Assembly: GCA_007695175.1 (NCBI GenBank)
Contig: REEH01000086.1
Location: 1 to 35,835, forward strand
Direction of reading: 5' to 3'
Source: Spirochaetaceae bacterium
GTDB lineage: Bacteria; Spirochaetota; Spirochaetia; DSM-27196; Alkalispirochaetaceae
Length of the DNA stretch: 35,835 nt
Shown: one piece after another, positions 8,634 to 16,122 of the stretch
Layout of the letters: each line of letters opens with the position of its first letter
Numbering within the stretch: position 1 is the first letter of the stretch
Program-made: the position numbers and the translations under genes
The notes under the pieces: generated by a model
Databases searched by the model: none
What the model saw: the letters and a program-made list of their open reading frames with translations, nothing else
Told to the model about the DNA's origin: nothing

Positions 8634-8671
8634 CGTTCCGCGGAACGCGGGGTGGCTTTCGCCCCCGTTCC
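8634..8671. repeat. 14-bp palindrome and alternative hairpin before a terminator
   Basis: CGTTCCGCGGAACG (8634-8647) is a perfect 14-bp palindrome. Its right arm GGAACG can also pair with CGTTCC at 8666-8671, aided by GGGG/CCCC, to make a larger hairpin with a bulge. It sits in the 3' untranslated region of the binding-protein gene. Confidence 0.5.
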
Positions 8672-8683
8672 GGATTACAATCG

Positions 8684-8717
8684 GCTGGACGGCAATACGC
8701 TGTCCGGCTTTTTTTTT
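8684..8717 (+). terminator. Intrinsic terminator after the nucleoside importer genes
   Basis: GCTGGACGG (8684-8692), a 7-base loop, and CTGTCCGGC (8700-8708) form a 9-bp stem with two G-T wobbles, followed by nine T residues. This is the best rho-independent terminator in the window and separates the importer from the phosphorylase gene. Confidence 0.8.
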
Positions 8718-8837
8718 GTGCGCCCGGCAGCAGGGCAAACCCGCGGTTTACCCGAGCCGAGGGCGCACCCTACGGGCCCGGCGTACCTCGGAAGGCCCCG
8801 GGAGGCCTCGACTACGGATGTGATGGAGGATCGTATT

Positions 8838-9701
8838 GTGAAAGACCACCAGGAAGAACGGTTGCGCGCAATCCGCGCCGCGGCGGACCATGTTCAGTCC
8901 CGTACGGATATACGGCCACGAATCGGACTGATCCTGGGCAGCGGCCTGGGTGTGCTGGGAAACGATATCCCCGGGGCGGATGCGATCGACTACGGGGACG
9001 TACCGGGCTTCCCCGTGAGTACCGTGGAAGGCCACGCCGGGCGCCTGGTCCTGGGTATGCTCGGTGGCGATGGACCCGAGGGTGACGGCGGTGTTGCCCG
9101 GCCGGTGGTGATAATGCAGGGGCGCTTCCATTACTACGAAGGGTACACGATGGAGGAGGTGGTCTTTCCCGTTCGCGTCATGAAACTTCTGGGGGTGGAG
9201 ACTCTTCTCGTAACCAATGCCGCCGGTGGCGTCAATACGGGTTTCGCTCCGGGAGATCTGATGGTGATCACGGACCACATCAAGTTCTTTACCGACAGTC
9301 CCCTGCGGGGACCCAATATCGGGGAGTTCGGGCCGCGCTTCAATGACATGAGTACCGCCTACACCCCGGAGTTGCGGGAGCTTGCTATCGACGTGGCGCG
9401 TCGCGTCGGTGTACCCCTCCGGGAGGGAGTCTACGCGCACATGGCGGGACCCAGTTTCGAGACCCCCGCGGAAATCAACATGCTTCGCACCCTTGGTGCC
9501 GACGCGGTGGGCATGTCCACCGTGCCGGAGGTCATCACCGCGGCCCACGCGGGGATGCGTGTTCTCGGGATCAGCGCAATCAGCAACATGGCGGCGGGAA
9601 TCCTCGATCAGCCGCTCAACCACGAGGAAGTGATGGAAGCGGGCCGTATGGTGCAGGATACGTTCGTAAAGCTGATCAAAGCGATCGTGGAGGAGCTGTG
9701 A
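8838..9701 (+). CDS. Purine-nucleoside phosphorylase, trimeric 6-oxopurine type
   Basis: A 287-residue cytoplasmic enzyme that phosphorolyses inosine or guanosine to free base and ribose 1-phosphate. I chose GTG 8838 because GGAGG (8825-8829) sits 8 bases before it; the frame is open further upstream, including an ATG at 8823 that overlaps this ribosome site. Motifs: GLILGSGLG (phosphate loop, residues 30-38), GRFHYYEG with His98, the AGPSFETPAE segment with Glu208, and SAISN with Asn250. In human PNP the equivalent Asn contacts O6/N7 of 6-oxopurines, while MTA phosphorylases have Asp, so adenosine is probably not the substrate. A short GD-rich insert occurs near residues 76-86. The stop shares one base with the ahcY start. 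Confidence 0.9.
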   Translation: MKDHQEERLRAIRAAADHVQSRTDIRPRIGLILGSGLGVLGNDIPGADAIDYGDVPGFPVSTVEGHAGRLVLGMLGGDGPEGDGGVARPVVIMQGRFHYYEGYTMEEVVFPVRVMKLLGVETLLVTNAAGGVNTGFAPGDLMVITDHIKFFTDSPLRGPNIGEFGPRFNDMSTAYTPELRELAIDVARRVGVPLREGVYAHMAGPSFETPAEINMLRTLGADAVGMSTVPEVITAAHAGMRVLGISAISNMAAGILDQPLNHEEVMEAGRMVQDTFVKLIKAIVEEL

Positions 9702-11050
9702 TGGGCAACCATGGGCACGTGAGCGCCGAGGCGCGCGGCCCGGTCCCGATGCCGCCCTGTATTGTCCGGGATCCTTCCCTCGCTCCCGAGGGAAACCGCA
9801 AGATCGAATGGGTGCGTCGCAACATGCCTGTCCTCCGGGGCCTGGAGGAACGATACGGCCGGGAGCGGCCCTTTGCCGGTCTCCGCACGACGGTAAGCGT
9901 TCACCTGGAAGCCAAGACCGCCTACCTGGCCCTGGTCCTCGCCGCGGGTGGTGCCCAGGTATCCGTCACGGGGAGCAACCCTCTCTCCACCAAGGACGAC
10001 GTGGTGGCGGCCCTGGCGGAGCGGGGACTCCACGTCTACGCGTGGCACGGAGCCACGCGGGAAGAGTTTGAGGAGCACCAGCTTACGGCGCTGCAGGTGG
10101 TGCCCCACTTCGTGATCGACGACGGGGGCGACCTGGTGCACCATCTGCACGAGGGAGCACGACAGTACGCCCGGGAGATGCTTGGCGCCTGCGAGGAAAC
10201 GACCGCGGGGGTGCTGCGAAACAGGGCCAGGCAGGACGCGGGGGCGCTGCTCTTTCCCGTGATCGCCGTGAACGACGCAAAGATGAAGCATCTCTTTGAC
10301 AACCAGTACGGTACGGGGCAGAGCACGATGGATGCCATCATGCGCACCACCAACCTGGTGGTGACCGGAACTACCGTGGCGGTGGCGGGCTTCGGCTGGT
10401 GCGGCCGGGGGATCGCCGCCCGTGCCGCGGGAATGGGTGCTCACGTTATCGTCTGTGAGGTGGACGAGATAAAGGCGCTGGAGGCGGTGATGGAGGGATA
10501 CCGGGTGATGCCCATGATGGAGGCGGCCCGAGAGAGCGACTTCATCATTACCACCACGGGTGTAAAGAACGTCCTGGCCGGGGAACACGTGGCGGCTCTC
10601 AAGGATGGAGCCATCCTGGCCAACGCGGGACACTTTTTTGACGAGATTGACCTGGATGCGCTCCGGGCCGGGAGCGATGAGGTGCTTGAGGTGCGGCAGA
10701 ACCTTACCGGATACCACCTGCGGGACGGCCGGTGGATCAACGTGATAGCGGACGGTAAGATTGTGAACATCTCCGCCGCCGATGGACACCCGGCGGAGAT
10801 CATGGACACCAGTTTTGCCGTTCAGGCCCTGAGTGCGGAGTATCTGGTGCGGCAGTGGAGCAGCGGTGCCGCTGGTAACACTGGCGCCGGTGACGTCGCC
10901 GGCACCGGCGCACCCCTGCCCGCGGGGGTGATTCCCGTACCGGAGGAAATCGACTACGCCGTGGCGCGGCTGAAACTGGAGTCTCTCGGCGTTCGTCTCG
11001 ATGAGCTCACCGGGGAGCAGCGGGCGTATCTGGCGGACTTCAACAAGTAG
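9701..11050 (+). CDS. ahcY: Adenosylhomocysteinase (Thermotoga/archaeal-type)
   Basis: A 449-residue NAD-dependent hydrolase splitting S-adenosylhomocysteine into homocysteine and a nucleoside. Start ATG 9701 shares a base with the PNP stop and has GGAGG just upstream; GTG 9698 is in frame but less likely. Motifs: SVHLEAKTAYLAL near residue 67, IDDGGDL near 139, EETTAGV near 165, NDAKMKHLFDNQYGTGQST with Lys196 and Asp200, the NAD loop GFGWCGRG (230-237), and ANAGHF. Two positions differ from Thermotoga maritima SAHH as I remember it (LEMKTA, EETTTGV); they could bear on whether adenine or hypoxanthine is preferred. Near the C-terminus three degenerate 15-bp units (10865-10909) encode a Gly/Ala-rich insert. 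Confidence 0.92.
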   Translation: MGNHGHVSAEARGPVPMPPCIVRDPSLAPEGNRKIEWVRRNMPVLRGLEERYGRERPFAGLRTTVSVHLEAKTAYLALVLAAGGAQVSVTGSNPLSTKDDVVAALAERGLHVYAWHGATREEFEEHQLTALQVVPHFVIDDGGDLVHHLHEGARQYAREMLGACEETTAGVLRNRARQDAGALLFPVIAVNDAKMKHLFDNQYGTGQSTMDAIMRTTNLVVTGTTVAVAGFGWCGRGIAARAAGMGAHVIVCEVDEIKALEAVMEGYRVMPMMEAARESDFIITTTGVKNVLAGEHVAALKDGAILANAGHFFDEIDLDALRAGSDEVLEVRQNLTGYHLRDGRWINVIADGKIVNISAADGHPAEIMDTSFAVQALSAEYLVRQWSSGAAGNTGAGDVAGTGAPLPAGVIPVPEEIDYAVARLKLESLGVRLDELTGEQRAYLADFNK

Positions 11051-11052
11051 CG

Positions 11053-11130
11053 GTCGGTAGCACGGGACATTACAAAACTGTAATGTTTCCGCAAGGACCG
11101 GGCAATGCTGGATTTGTACCTGTCGGTAGC
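11053..11130. promoter_or_regulatory. Perfect AT-rich palindrome and flanking 9-bp direct repeat upstream of the Gld-like operon
   Basis: ACATTACA (11067-11074), spacer AAAC, TGTAATGT (11079-11086) is a perfect 8+8 inverted repeat in otherwise GC-rich DNA. The 9-mer GTCGGTAGC occurs at 11053-11061 and again at 11122-11130, bracketing it. The first lies just after the ahcY stop and the second 6 bases before ATG 11137. A repressor operator is the simplest reading; a weak ahcY terminator is possible. No clear promoter was found here. Confidence 0.5.
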
Positions 11131-11136
11131 TGAACA

Positions 11137-12189
11137 ATGATACGTTTTCACGAAGTTACAAAAGATTACGGTGATATTCTGGCTCTGCAGGATGTGTCGT
11201 TCACGATCCCTCCGGGAGGGATAACGGGAATGCTCGGTCCCAACGGCGCCGGAAAGACCACGGCCATGCGCATCATGACGGGTTTCCTCGCGCCGACCCG
11301 GGGCGAGGTATACCTGGAGGGCGAGCCTTTCGGCCCGGAGAGCGTGGAAGCCCGGCGCCGCATCGGCTACCTGCCGGAATCGTCACCCCTCTACAACGAT
11401 ATGCTTGCCTGGGATTACCTCGCTTACGAGGCTCGTGTCCACGGTATCGATCCGGCCACGAGTGTTCCCAGGGTGATTCGTCGGGTGGCGCTCGGCAGTC
11501 ACGCCCACAAGCCGATCCGGGAGCTCTCCCGGGGGTTTCGGCAGCGTGTCGGCCTGGCGCACGCGCTGCTCCACGATCCGGAGCTCCTGATCCTGGACGA
11601 ACCGACCAGCGGTCTCGATCCCAACCAGATCATTGAGGTGCGCGCGCTCATCCGGGAAATTGCCGAGACCACCACCATCATCCTCTCCACTCATATCATG
11701 CAGGAGGTGGAAGCACTCTGTGACCGCGTGCTTGTCATCCACCGGGGGCGGATTCGCTACGAGGGGCCGATCGGTGAGTTTGTCGCCGCGGCGGAACCCG
11801 CCGCCGCGGAGTCCGGCGCCGCGGAGTCCGGCGAGGTGGGAGGGGTGCAGCGGATGCGCCTGCTCGTGGGCGGCATCGCCTTTCCGGCGCTTCGGGAGAT
11901 CCTGACGGCGGTACCCGGTTTCCGGGATCTGGAGCTGCTGGATGAGATTTCCGAGAACACCTCGGCCGGTACCGCCGATGGTCCACTTATGAGGGTGCGC
12001 CTCACCGTGGAGAATGCCCCGGATGCACGCCCCCGCGTCTTTCGGATCGCTGCCGGATACGAACCCGAAAGCGGTGGAGGCGTTCGGGGTGAGGCCGGCC
12101 CCCGCTTCATTCTGTACGAGATCTTCCGTGAAAAGACCTCCCTGGAGGATGTCTTCCACGATCTCACCCGGGAGGCCGTCCATGAGTGA
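11137..12189 (+). CDS. Gld-like ABC system, ATP-binding protein (GldA-type)
   Basis: A 350-residue ABC ATPase. Walker A GPNGAGKTT lies near residues 34-42, signature LSRGFRQRVGLAHAL near 128, Walker B LLILDEPTSGLDPNQ near 150, and STHIMQEVEALCDRV carries the switch His. The first 220 residues match the GldA/CcmA class of exporters and multidrug-type ATPases. The C-terminal 120 residues are an extra alpha/beta domain of a kind often seen in this subfamily, preceded by an Ala/Glu/Ser linker built from two perfect 15-bp repeats at 11803-11832. The ribosome site before ATG 11137 is poor. The stop overlaps the permease start by 8 bases, placing it in a four-gene operon. Confidence 0.88.
   Translation: MIRFHEVTKDYGDILALQDVSFTIPPGGITGMLGPNGAGKTTAMRIMTGFLAPTRGEVYLEGEPFGPESVEARRRIGYLPESSPLYNDMLAWDYLAYEARVHGIDPATSVPRVIRRVALGSHAHKPIRELSRGFRQRVGLAHALLHDPELLILDEPTSGLDPNQIIEVRALIREIAETTTIILSTHIMQEVEALCDRVLVIHRGRIRYEGPIGEFVAAAEPAAAESGAAESGEVGGVQRMRLLVGGIAFPALREILTAVPGFRDLELLDEISENTSAGTADGPLMRVRLTVENAPDARPRVFRIAAGYEPESGGGVRGEAGPRFILYEIFREKTSLEDVFHDLTREAVHE
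11803..11832 (+). repeat. Two perfect 15-bp tandem repeats in the ABC ATPase gene
   Basis: GCCGCGGAGTCCGGC occurs twice in direct succession, in frame, following a degenerate copy upstream. It encodes an AAESG-type linker between the ATPase domain and the C-terminal domain. Confidence 0.9.
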
Positions 12190-12973
12190 TGCACCGGTGC
12201 GGAAGCCTTCCGGCGGCACTCGTCGCGGCCACGCCCGTCGCGGCGGCACCCGTCCCGTGACCGGCCGGATATCGGCGGTGGCGGCGATAACCCGACGCGA
12301 GCTGGCGGCATACTTCCAGTCGCCCGTGGCGTACGTGGCGGCGGTGGTCTTTCTCGTGGCTTCCGGGAGCCTTTTCTTCTCCACCTTCTTTCTCTTCGAT
12401 CGGGCCGAGATGCGGCAGTTCTTTGCCACTCTGCCCTTCCTGCTGGCGCTTCTGATGCCGGCACTGGCCATGCGCCTGATCGCGGAGGAACGGCGCCGGG
12501 GAACGTGGGAGGTTCTGGTGACGCTCCCGGTGGGCACCACCGGCGTCCTCCTGGCGAAGTTTCTCGCCCTCTGGATCACCGGAACGGCCTTGCTGATTCC
12601 TACTCTCTTCTTCGGTATCTCCGTGAGTTCCCTGGGCTCCCTGGATCCCGGACCAGTGGTGGGTGGCTATATCGGAGCGGTCCTCCTGGTCGGCGCCTAT
12701 GGTGCAGTCGGGATATTTGCCTCCGCTTTCTCCCGCACTGAAACGGTAGCCCTCGTGGTCGGACTGGTGATTACCCTCGCCCTGGTAATCATGGAGGGCT
12801 TCCTCGTACTTGCACCGGCCCCGCTTGTACCGATCCTGCAGTTCCTGGGAACGACGTACCATTTTGCGGGATTCACCCGGGGTGTACTGGACTCCCGCTC
12901 GCTGGTCTATTTTTTCAGCGTGATCGCGCTCTTTCTCGGCCTGGCGGACTACCGTCTCGCGAGGGAACGGTAG
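12182..12973 (+). CDS. Gld-like ABC system, permease (GldF-type)
   Basis: A 263-residue ABC-2 permease. The start is ATG 12182, with GGGAGG about 7 bases upstream; the open frame to the left is a shadow of the ATPase gene. About 35 Arg/Gly-rich N-terminal residues, partly encoded by three 15-bp units at 12215-12259, precede the core. The core begins with ITRRELAAYFQSPVAYV, followed by about six membrane helices and the conserved loop AEERRRGTWEVLVTLPV, characteristic of GldF/ABC-2 type permeases. It probably pairs with the upstream ATPase, and the GldG-like protein 12 bases downstream is the usual third component. Confidence 0.88.
   Translation: MSDAPVRKPSGGTRRGHARRGGTRPVTGRISAVAAITRRELAAYFQSPVAYVAAVVFLVASGSLFFSTFFLFDRAEMRQFFATLPFLLALLMPALAMRLIAEERRRGTWEVLVTLPVGTTGVLLAKFLALWITGTALLIPTLFFGISVSSLGSLDPGPVVGGYIGAVLLVGAYGAVGIFASAFSRTETVALVVGLVITLALVIMEGFLVLAPAPLVPILQFLGTTYHFAGFTRGVLDSRSLVYFFSVIALFLGLADYRLARER
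12215..12259 (+). repeat. Three degenerate 15-bp tandem repeats at the permease N-terminus
   Basis: Units 12215-12229, 12230-12244 and 12245-12259 encode GTRRG, HARRG and GTRPV. They add a basic, probably cytoplasmic tail ahead of the first membrane helix. Confidence 0.75.
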
Positions 12974-12985
12974 GAGAGGCTGCCC

Positions 12986-15073
12986 ATGCGACGATTTGCC
13001 ACGGTAAACCTGATACTCCTTGTGCTCGTGATCATCCTGCTGAATCTGGTGGCGCGGGAGAGTTTCTTCCGGGTGGATCTGACCGCCGGTGGAGCGTACA
13101 GCCTCTCCAGACTGAGCCGCGAGATCGTCGCCGGCGCCGAGGACCCCCTGCACGTCAAAGTGTTCTACTCCGACCAGGTGCCGCCGCCCTACAACGGGGT
13201 GCGCCGTTACCTGCTGGATCTCCTGCGTGAGTACGAGGCGATAGGCCGCGGGCGCTTCAGTTACGAGATTGTGGACACATCGACGCCCGAGGGACGTGGA
13301 AGCGCCGGAGAATACGGGTTGCGGCAGGTGGAAATCCAGGAGGTGCGCTCCGACGAGTTTCAGTCCCGCGCGGTTTTTCTGGGAGCGGTTGTTCTCTACG
13401 GAAACGCCCTGGAACGGGTGGATCCCATCACTGCCACGGACGGCCTGGAGTACCGCCTGACTACCGCCATGGGAAGAGCGATCAGTCAGGTTGACGCTCT
13501 CGCCGGGTCCCCCGAGCCGGTGATCATGCGGGCTTTCCTCACCCCGGGTTTGCGCGATCTTGGCATACAGGGAATCGGAGAGTTACCGGAGCAGCTGCGT
13601 TCGATCCACTCGCGCCTCAACCGTGAAAACTACGAGCGCATCCGTTTCGAACTGCACGAACCGACCGGATCCGAGGTGGAAGAACTCGCGGCGGAGTACG
13701 GCCTGCGGCCTCTGCGCTGGCAGGACGGGGCGGGGCGGGAGCACCCGGGGCTGGTGGAGATCCTTCTCTCCCGGGGCGATCGCCACCAGGCGATACCTCT
13801 TGAGATCTATTCCGGGTTCCTGGGCGACTATTCCCTGGACGAGCCGTCGGCAATCGAGGAGGCGCTACGCCTCGGCCTGAGAGCGCTTGTCACGGCCAAT
13901 CCGCGCGTGGGATATGCTACGGGCACGGGTGAGCGGAGACCCGATGATTACCGGGCGGGGGCCGGCCCCTTCGCGGACCTTCTGGGGGAACGGTACGAGC
14001 TTTTTCCGATACAGGTCGCGGAGGAGCGGATTCCGCCCGATATCGAAACGCTGATCGTGAACGGCCCCCGCGAAGCGTACTCTGAAACGGCACTCTACCG
14101 CATCGACCAGTTCGTCATGAGTGGCGGTTCCCTTCTCGTCTTTCTTGACCGGTTTGAGGAGCAGGTGCCGACGCAGCAGGAGATGATGCTCGGCGAACAG
14201 CCGGAGTGGCACCGGATCAACAGTGGTTTGGAACCGCTTCTCTCCCACTATGGAATCCGCGTCTCGGACGAGCTCGTTCTCGACGAGGAGGGATTCGTCG
14301 CAAGTTCCCAGGGTCGGCGCGTCACGATCCATCAGGCACCGGTACTCCGGGGGTCCTCCCTCAACCGGGAGCACGTAATTACCCGGGACCTGGAGGATAT
14401 GATCGTCCTGAACACCTGGGAGATCCGGCCGGGAGCGGGGGTGATTCCGCTCCTGGAGACATCTCCCCGCAGCTGGACGGTGGAACATCCCTCCGATGCC
14501 GGTCCCTGGCTGGAAGGCGTGCCACCCGGCGTCACACCGGACCGCAGAATCGTGGCCGCATTGCGGGAGCATCAGTTTGAGAGCTTTTTCGCGGTGCCTC
14601 CGGAGCCGGACCGAAGCACCGAGGCGGACCGACGCGCCGAGGCGGACTCGGCGTCGGATAGTGCGCCCGGCGCGGCCCAGCCTAGCGCGACCGAGCCCGG
14701 CGCGACCCAACTCGAAACGGACCGGCACCGGTCGGAGGCGGTCCGGGAGGCTCGCATACTCGTCGTCGGTTCTTCGGAACTCACCACGGCTCAATTGATC
14801 GATCCGCAGCAGCGGACCGCCAACAGCACCTTCCTCATGAACGCTCTGGATTATCTTATGGGAGCACCCGCATTCGCGGAACTGCGCGGCAAGGGCCTTG
14901 GAGTGGCGCGGCTGGAGGTCAATAATCCCGCGCTGCCCGGAGTAATCCGGTGGCTCAATATCATCCTGGTACCCCTCCTGGTGGTAATGACAGGACTTCT
15001 GGTAAAGCTGAGACGTCGCGCCCGGAGCCGCCGTATCCAGCAGCTCTTCCGGGAGGAGGGTACGACCCCATGA
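12986..15073 (+). CDS. Gld-like ABC system, auxiliary protein (GldG-type)
   Basis: A 695-residue protein resembling the GldG auxiliary component (ABC_transp_aux). An N-terminal helix (LILLVLVIILLNLVA, about residues 8-22) is followed by FRVDLTAGGAYSLS, the usual GldG beginning, then a large presumably periplasmic domain, and a second helix near the C-terminus (IILVPLLVVMTGLLV, about residues 655-670) with a basic cytoplasmic end. The motif GGSLLVFLDRF near residue 375 is typical of the family. Residues about 540-590 are low complexity, coded by 18-bp and 15-bp tandem repeats. GGAGAGG overlapping the permease stop serves as ribosome site. In Bacteroidetes the complex is linked to gliding; in spirochaetes its substrate is unknown. 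Confidence 0.85.
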   Translation: MRRFATVNLILLVLVIILLNLVARESFFRVDLTAGGAYSLSRLSREIVAGAEDPLHVKVFYSDQVPPPYNGVRRYLLDLLREYEAIGRGRFSYEIVDTSTPEGRGSAGEYGLRQVEIQEVRSDEFQSRAVFLGAVVLYGNALERVDPITATDGLEYRLTTAMGRAISQVDALAGSPEPVIMRAFLTPGLRDLGIQGIGELPEQLRSIHSRLNRENYERIRFELHEPTGSEVEELAAEYGLRPLRWQDGAGREHPGLVEILLSRGDRHQAIPLEIYSGFLGDYSLDEPSAIEEALRLGLRALVTANPRVGYATGTGERRPDDYRAGAGPFADLLGERYELFPIQVAEERIPPDIETLIVNGPREAYSETALYRIDQFVMSGGSLLVFLDRFEEQVPTQQEMMLGEQPEWHRINSGLEPLLSHYGIRVSDELVLDEEGFVASSQGRRVTIHQAPVLRGSSLNREHVITRDLEDMIVLNTWEIRPGAGVIPLLETSPRSWTVEHPSDAGPWLEGVPPGVTPDRRIVAALREHQFESFFAVPPEPDRSTEADRRAEADSASDSAPGAAQPSATEPGATQLETDRHRSEAVREARILVVGSSELTTAQLIDPQQRTANSTFLMNALDYLMGAPAFAELRGKGLGVARLEVNNPALPGVIRWLNIILVPLLVVMTGLLVKLRRRARSRRIQQLFREEGTTP
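14609..14710 (+). repeat. 18-bp and 15-bp tandem repeats in the GldG-like gene
   Basis: Three 18-bp units (14609-14626, 14627-14644 and the diverged 14645-14662) encode DRSTEA, DRRAEA and DSASDS. Three 15-bp units (14666-14680, 14681-14695, 14696-14710) encode PGAAQ, PSATE and PGATQ. All keep the reading frame. Confidence 0.88.
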
Positions 15074-16068
15074 TTTCACGATTGGCGGGGACGCTTCCCC
15101 TTTCGACGCGGATACTTGGAACAGCCCTTCTCGTGCTCCTGATCGTCCTGATCGTACAGAACCGGAGCGGTGATCCACCCAATACGATCGCCGCACCACC
15201 GGTACCCTCCGATCCGGTGGAAATCGAAATCTCCTCCGCCGGGAAAACAATCCTTCTTGTCGGAAGCGACGGCCGGTGGTATCTGGAACCGGAAGCAGGT
15301 GAGGATGAGATGGTTGCGGGAGACCCGGATGCGGTGGATCGCGTGCTGGACGAGCTGAGAGCACTCGGGCGGCTTCCCGTCGTGTCCGTTCGGGGAAACC
15401 TGGGCGAGTACGGCCTGGAGGAACCGACGCAGCGCACCCTTGTGGTTCGGGGCGGAGAGGGGGAGCCCGATCTCCTGGTGGAACTCGGCTATTCCGCTTC
15501 CGGTGGGGATGCGGTCTATGGCCGCGTCGGGGCGGGACGGGAGATAGTGCGTTTTCCGCGGGCTCTCCACCACGCCATCAGCACCAGTCGCGACGACTAC
15601 CGGGACATGCGAGTGGCGAGCATCCCGGAGGAGCATATCCGACGGATCACGATACTCGGGGAGAACCATCGTCCGCTTCTGGTGGAACCGGCGGTCGCGG
15701 AGGATGCCGGGACGGGGGAGTTCGCCTGGGAGGTGAGGGGTGCCGGCGAGACGGGAGCGGACGTGATCCGGCAGGAACGGGTGAGAGATCTCTTACGGGA
15801 ACTCGCTCCGCTACGGGCGGTCGCCTTTCTCCGGCGGGGGGATCGCGGCACCGAGGGAGATCCCTTTGCCACCCTCGAGATCCTGATGACCGAGGGCAGG
15901 TCTCACCGTATCGAGCTGTATCCCCCCGATGGGGAGCGCCGCTTTCCCGCCCGGAGCACCATGGAAGCGTACCCCTTCTATCTGCCGGAATGGCGCGTGC
16001 GGCGTCTCCTTCTGGGAGTGGAATCCTATCTGGAACCGTTTATGGAGGACCCGCCGCCCATGATGTGA
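15070..16068 (+). CDS. DUF4340-type membrane-anchored protein
   Basis: A 332-residue protein. The start is ATG 15070, overlapping the GldG-like stop (ATGA), with GGGAGGAGGG upstream. One membrane helix near the N-terminus (GTALLVLLIVLIVQN, about residues 17-31) is followed by a soluble, probably periplasmic domain rich in beta strands. The start of that domain (VEIEISSAGKTILLVGSDGRWYL split by short loops) and the repeated GEYGLEEPTQR-type segment resemble DUF4340 proteins, which commonly follow GldG-like genes. No enzyme motif is visible. It is probably an accessory of the ABC complex encoded upstream; the role is unknown. Confidence 0.75.
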   Translation: MISRLAGTLPLSTRILGTALLVLLIVLIVQNRSGDPPNTIAAPPVPSDPVEIEISSAGKTILLVGSDGRWYLEPEAGEDEMVAGDPDAVDRVLDELRALGRLPVVSVRGNLGEYGLEEPTQRTLVVRGGEGEPDLLVELGYSASGGDAVYGRVGAGREIVRFPRALHHAISTSRDDYRDMRVASIPEEHIRRITILGENHRPLLVEPAVAEDAGTGEFAWEVRGAGETGADVIRQERVRDLLRELAPLRAVAFLRRGDRGTEGDPFATLEILMTEGRSHRIELYPPDGERRFPARSTMEAYPFYLPEWRVRRLLLGVESYLEPFMEDPPPMM

Positions 16069-16076
16069 GGCGCGGT

Positions 16077-16122
16077 GCGTCACGGCCGGGCGCGCGCGGC
16101 CAGCGCCGAGGCGCGGTGACGC
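16077..16122. other. Predicted three-way junction at converging gene ends
   Basis: GCGTCAC (16077-16083) pairs with GTGACGC (16116-16122). Inside, GGCCG (16084-16088) pairs with CGGCC (16097-16101), and GCGC (16103-16106) pairs with GCGC (16111-16114). Only two bases at the junction stay unpaired. The structure spans the 11-base gap between two converging genes and the last codons of the deaminase. It has no T run on either strand, so it is not a standard terminator. Confidence 0.6.

Noticed and set aside
8560-8837. Possible extra small gene between the binding protein and PNP
   Set aside because: The open frames here are Arg/Gly/Pro-rich and run through a palindrome and an intrinsic terminator. 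The region is better explained as 3' and 5' untranslated sequence.
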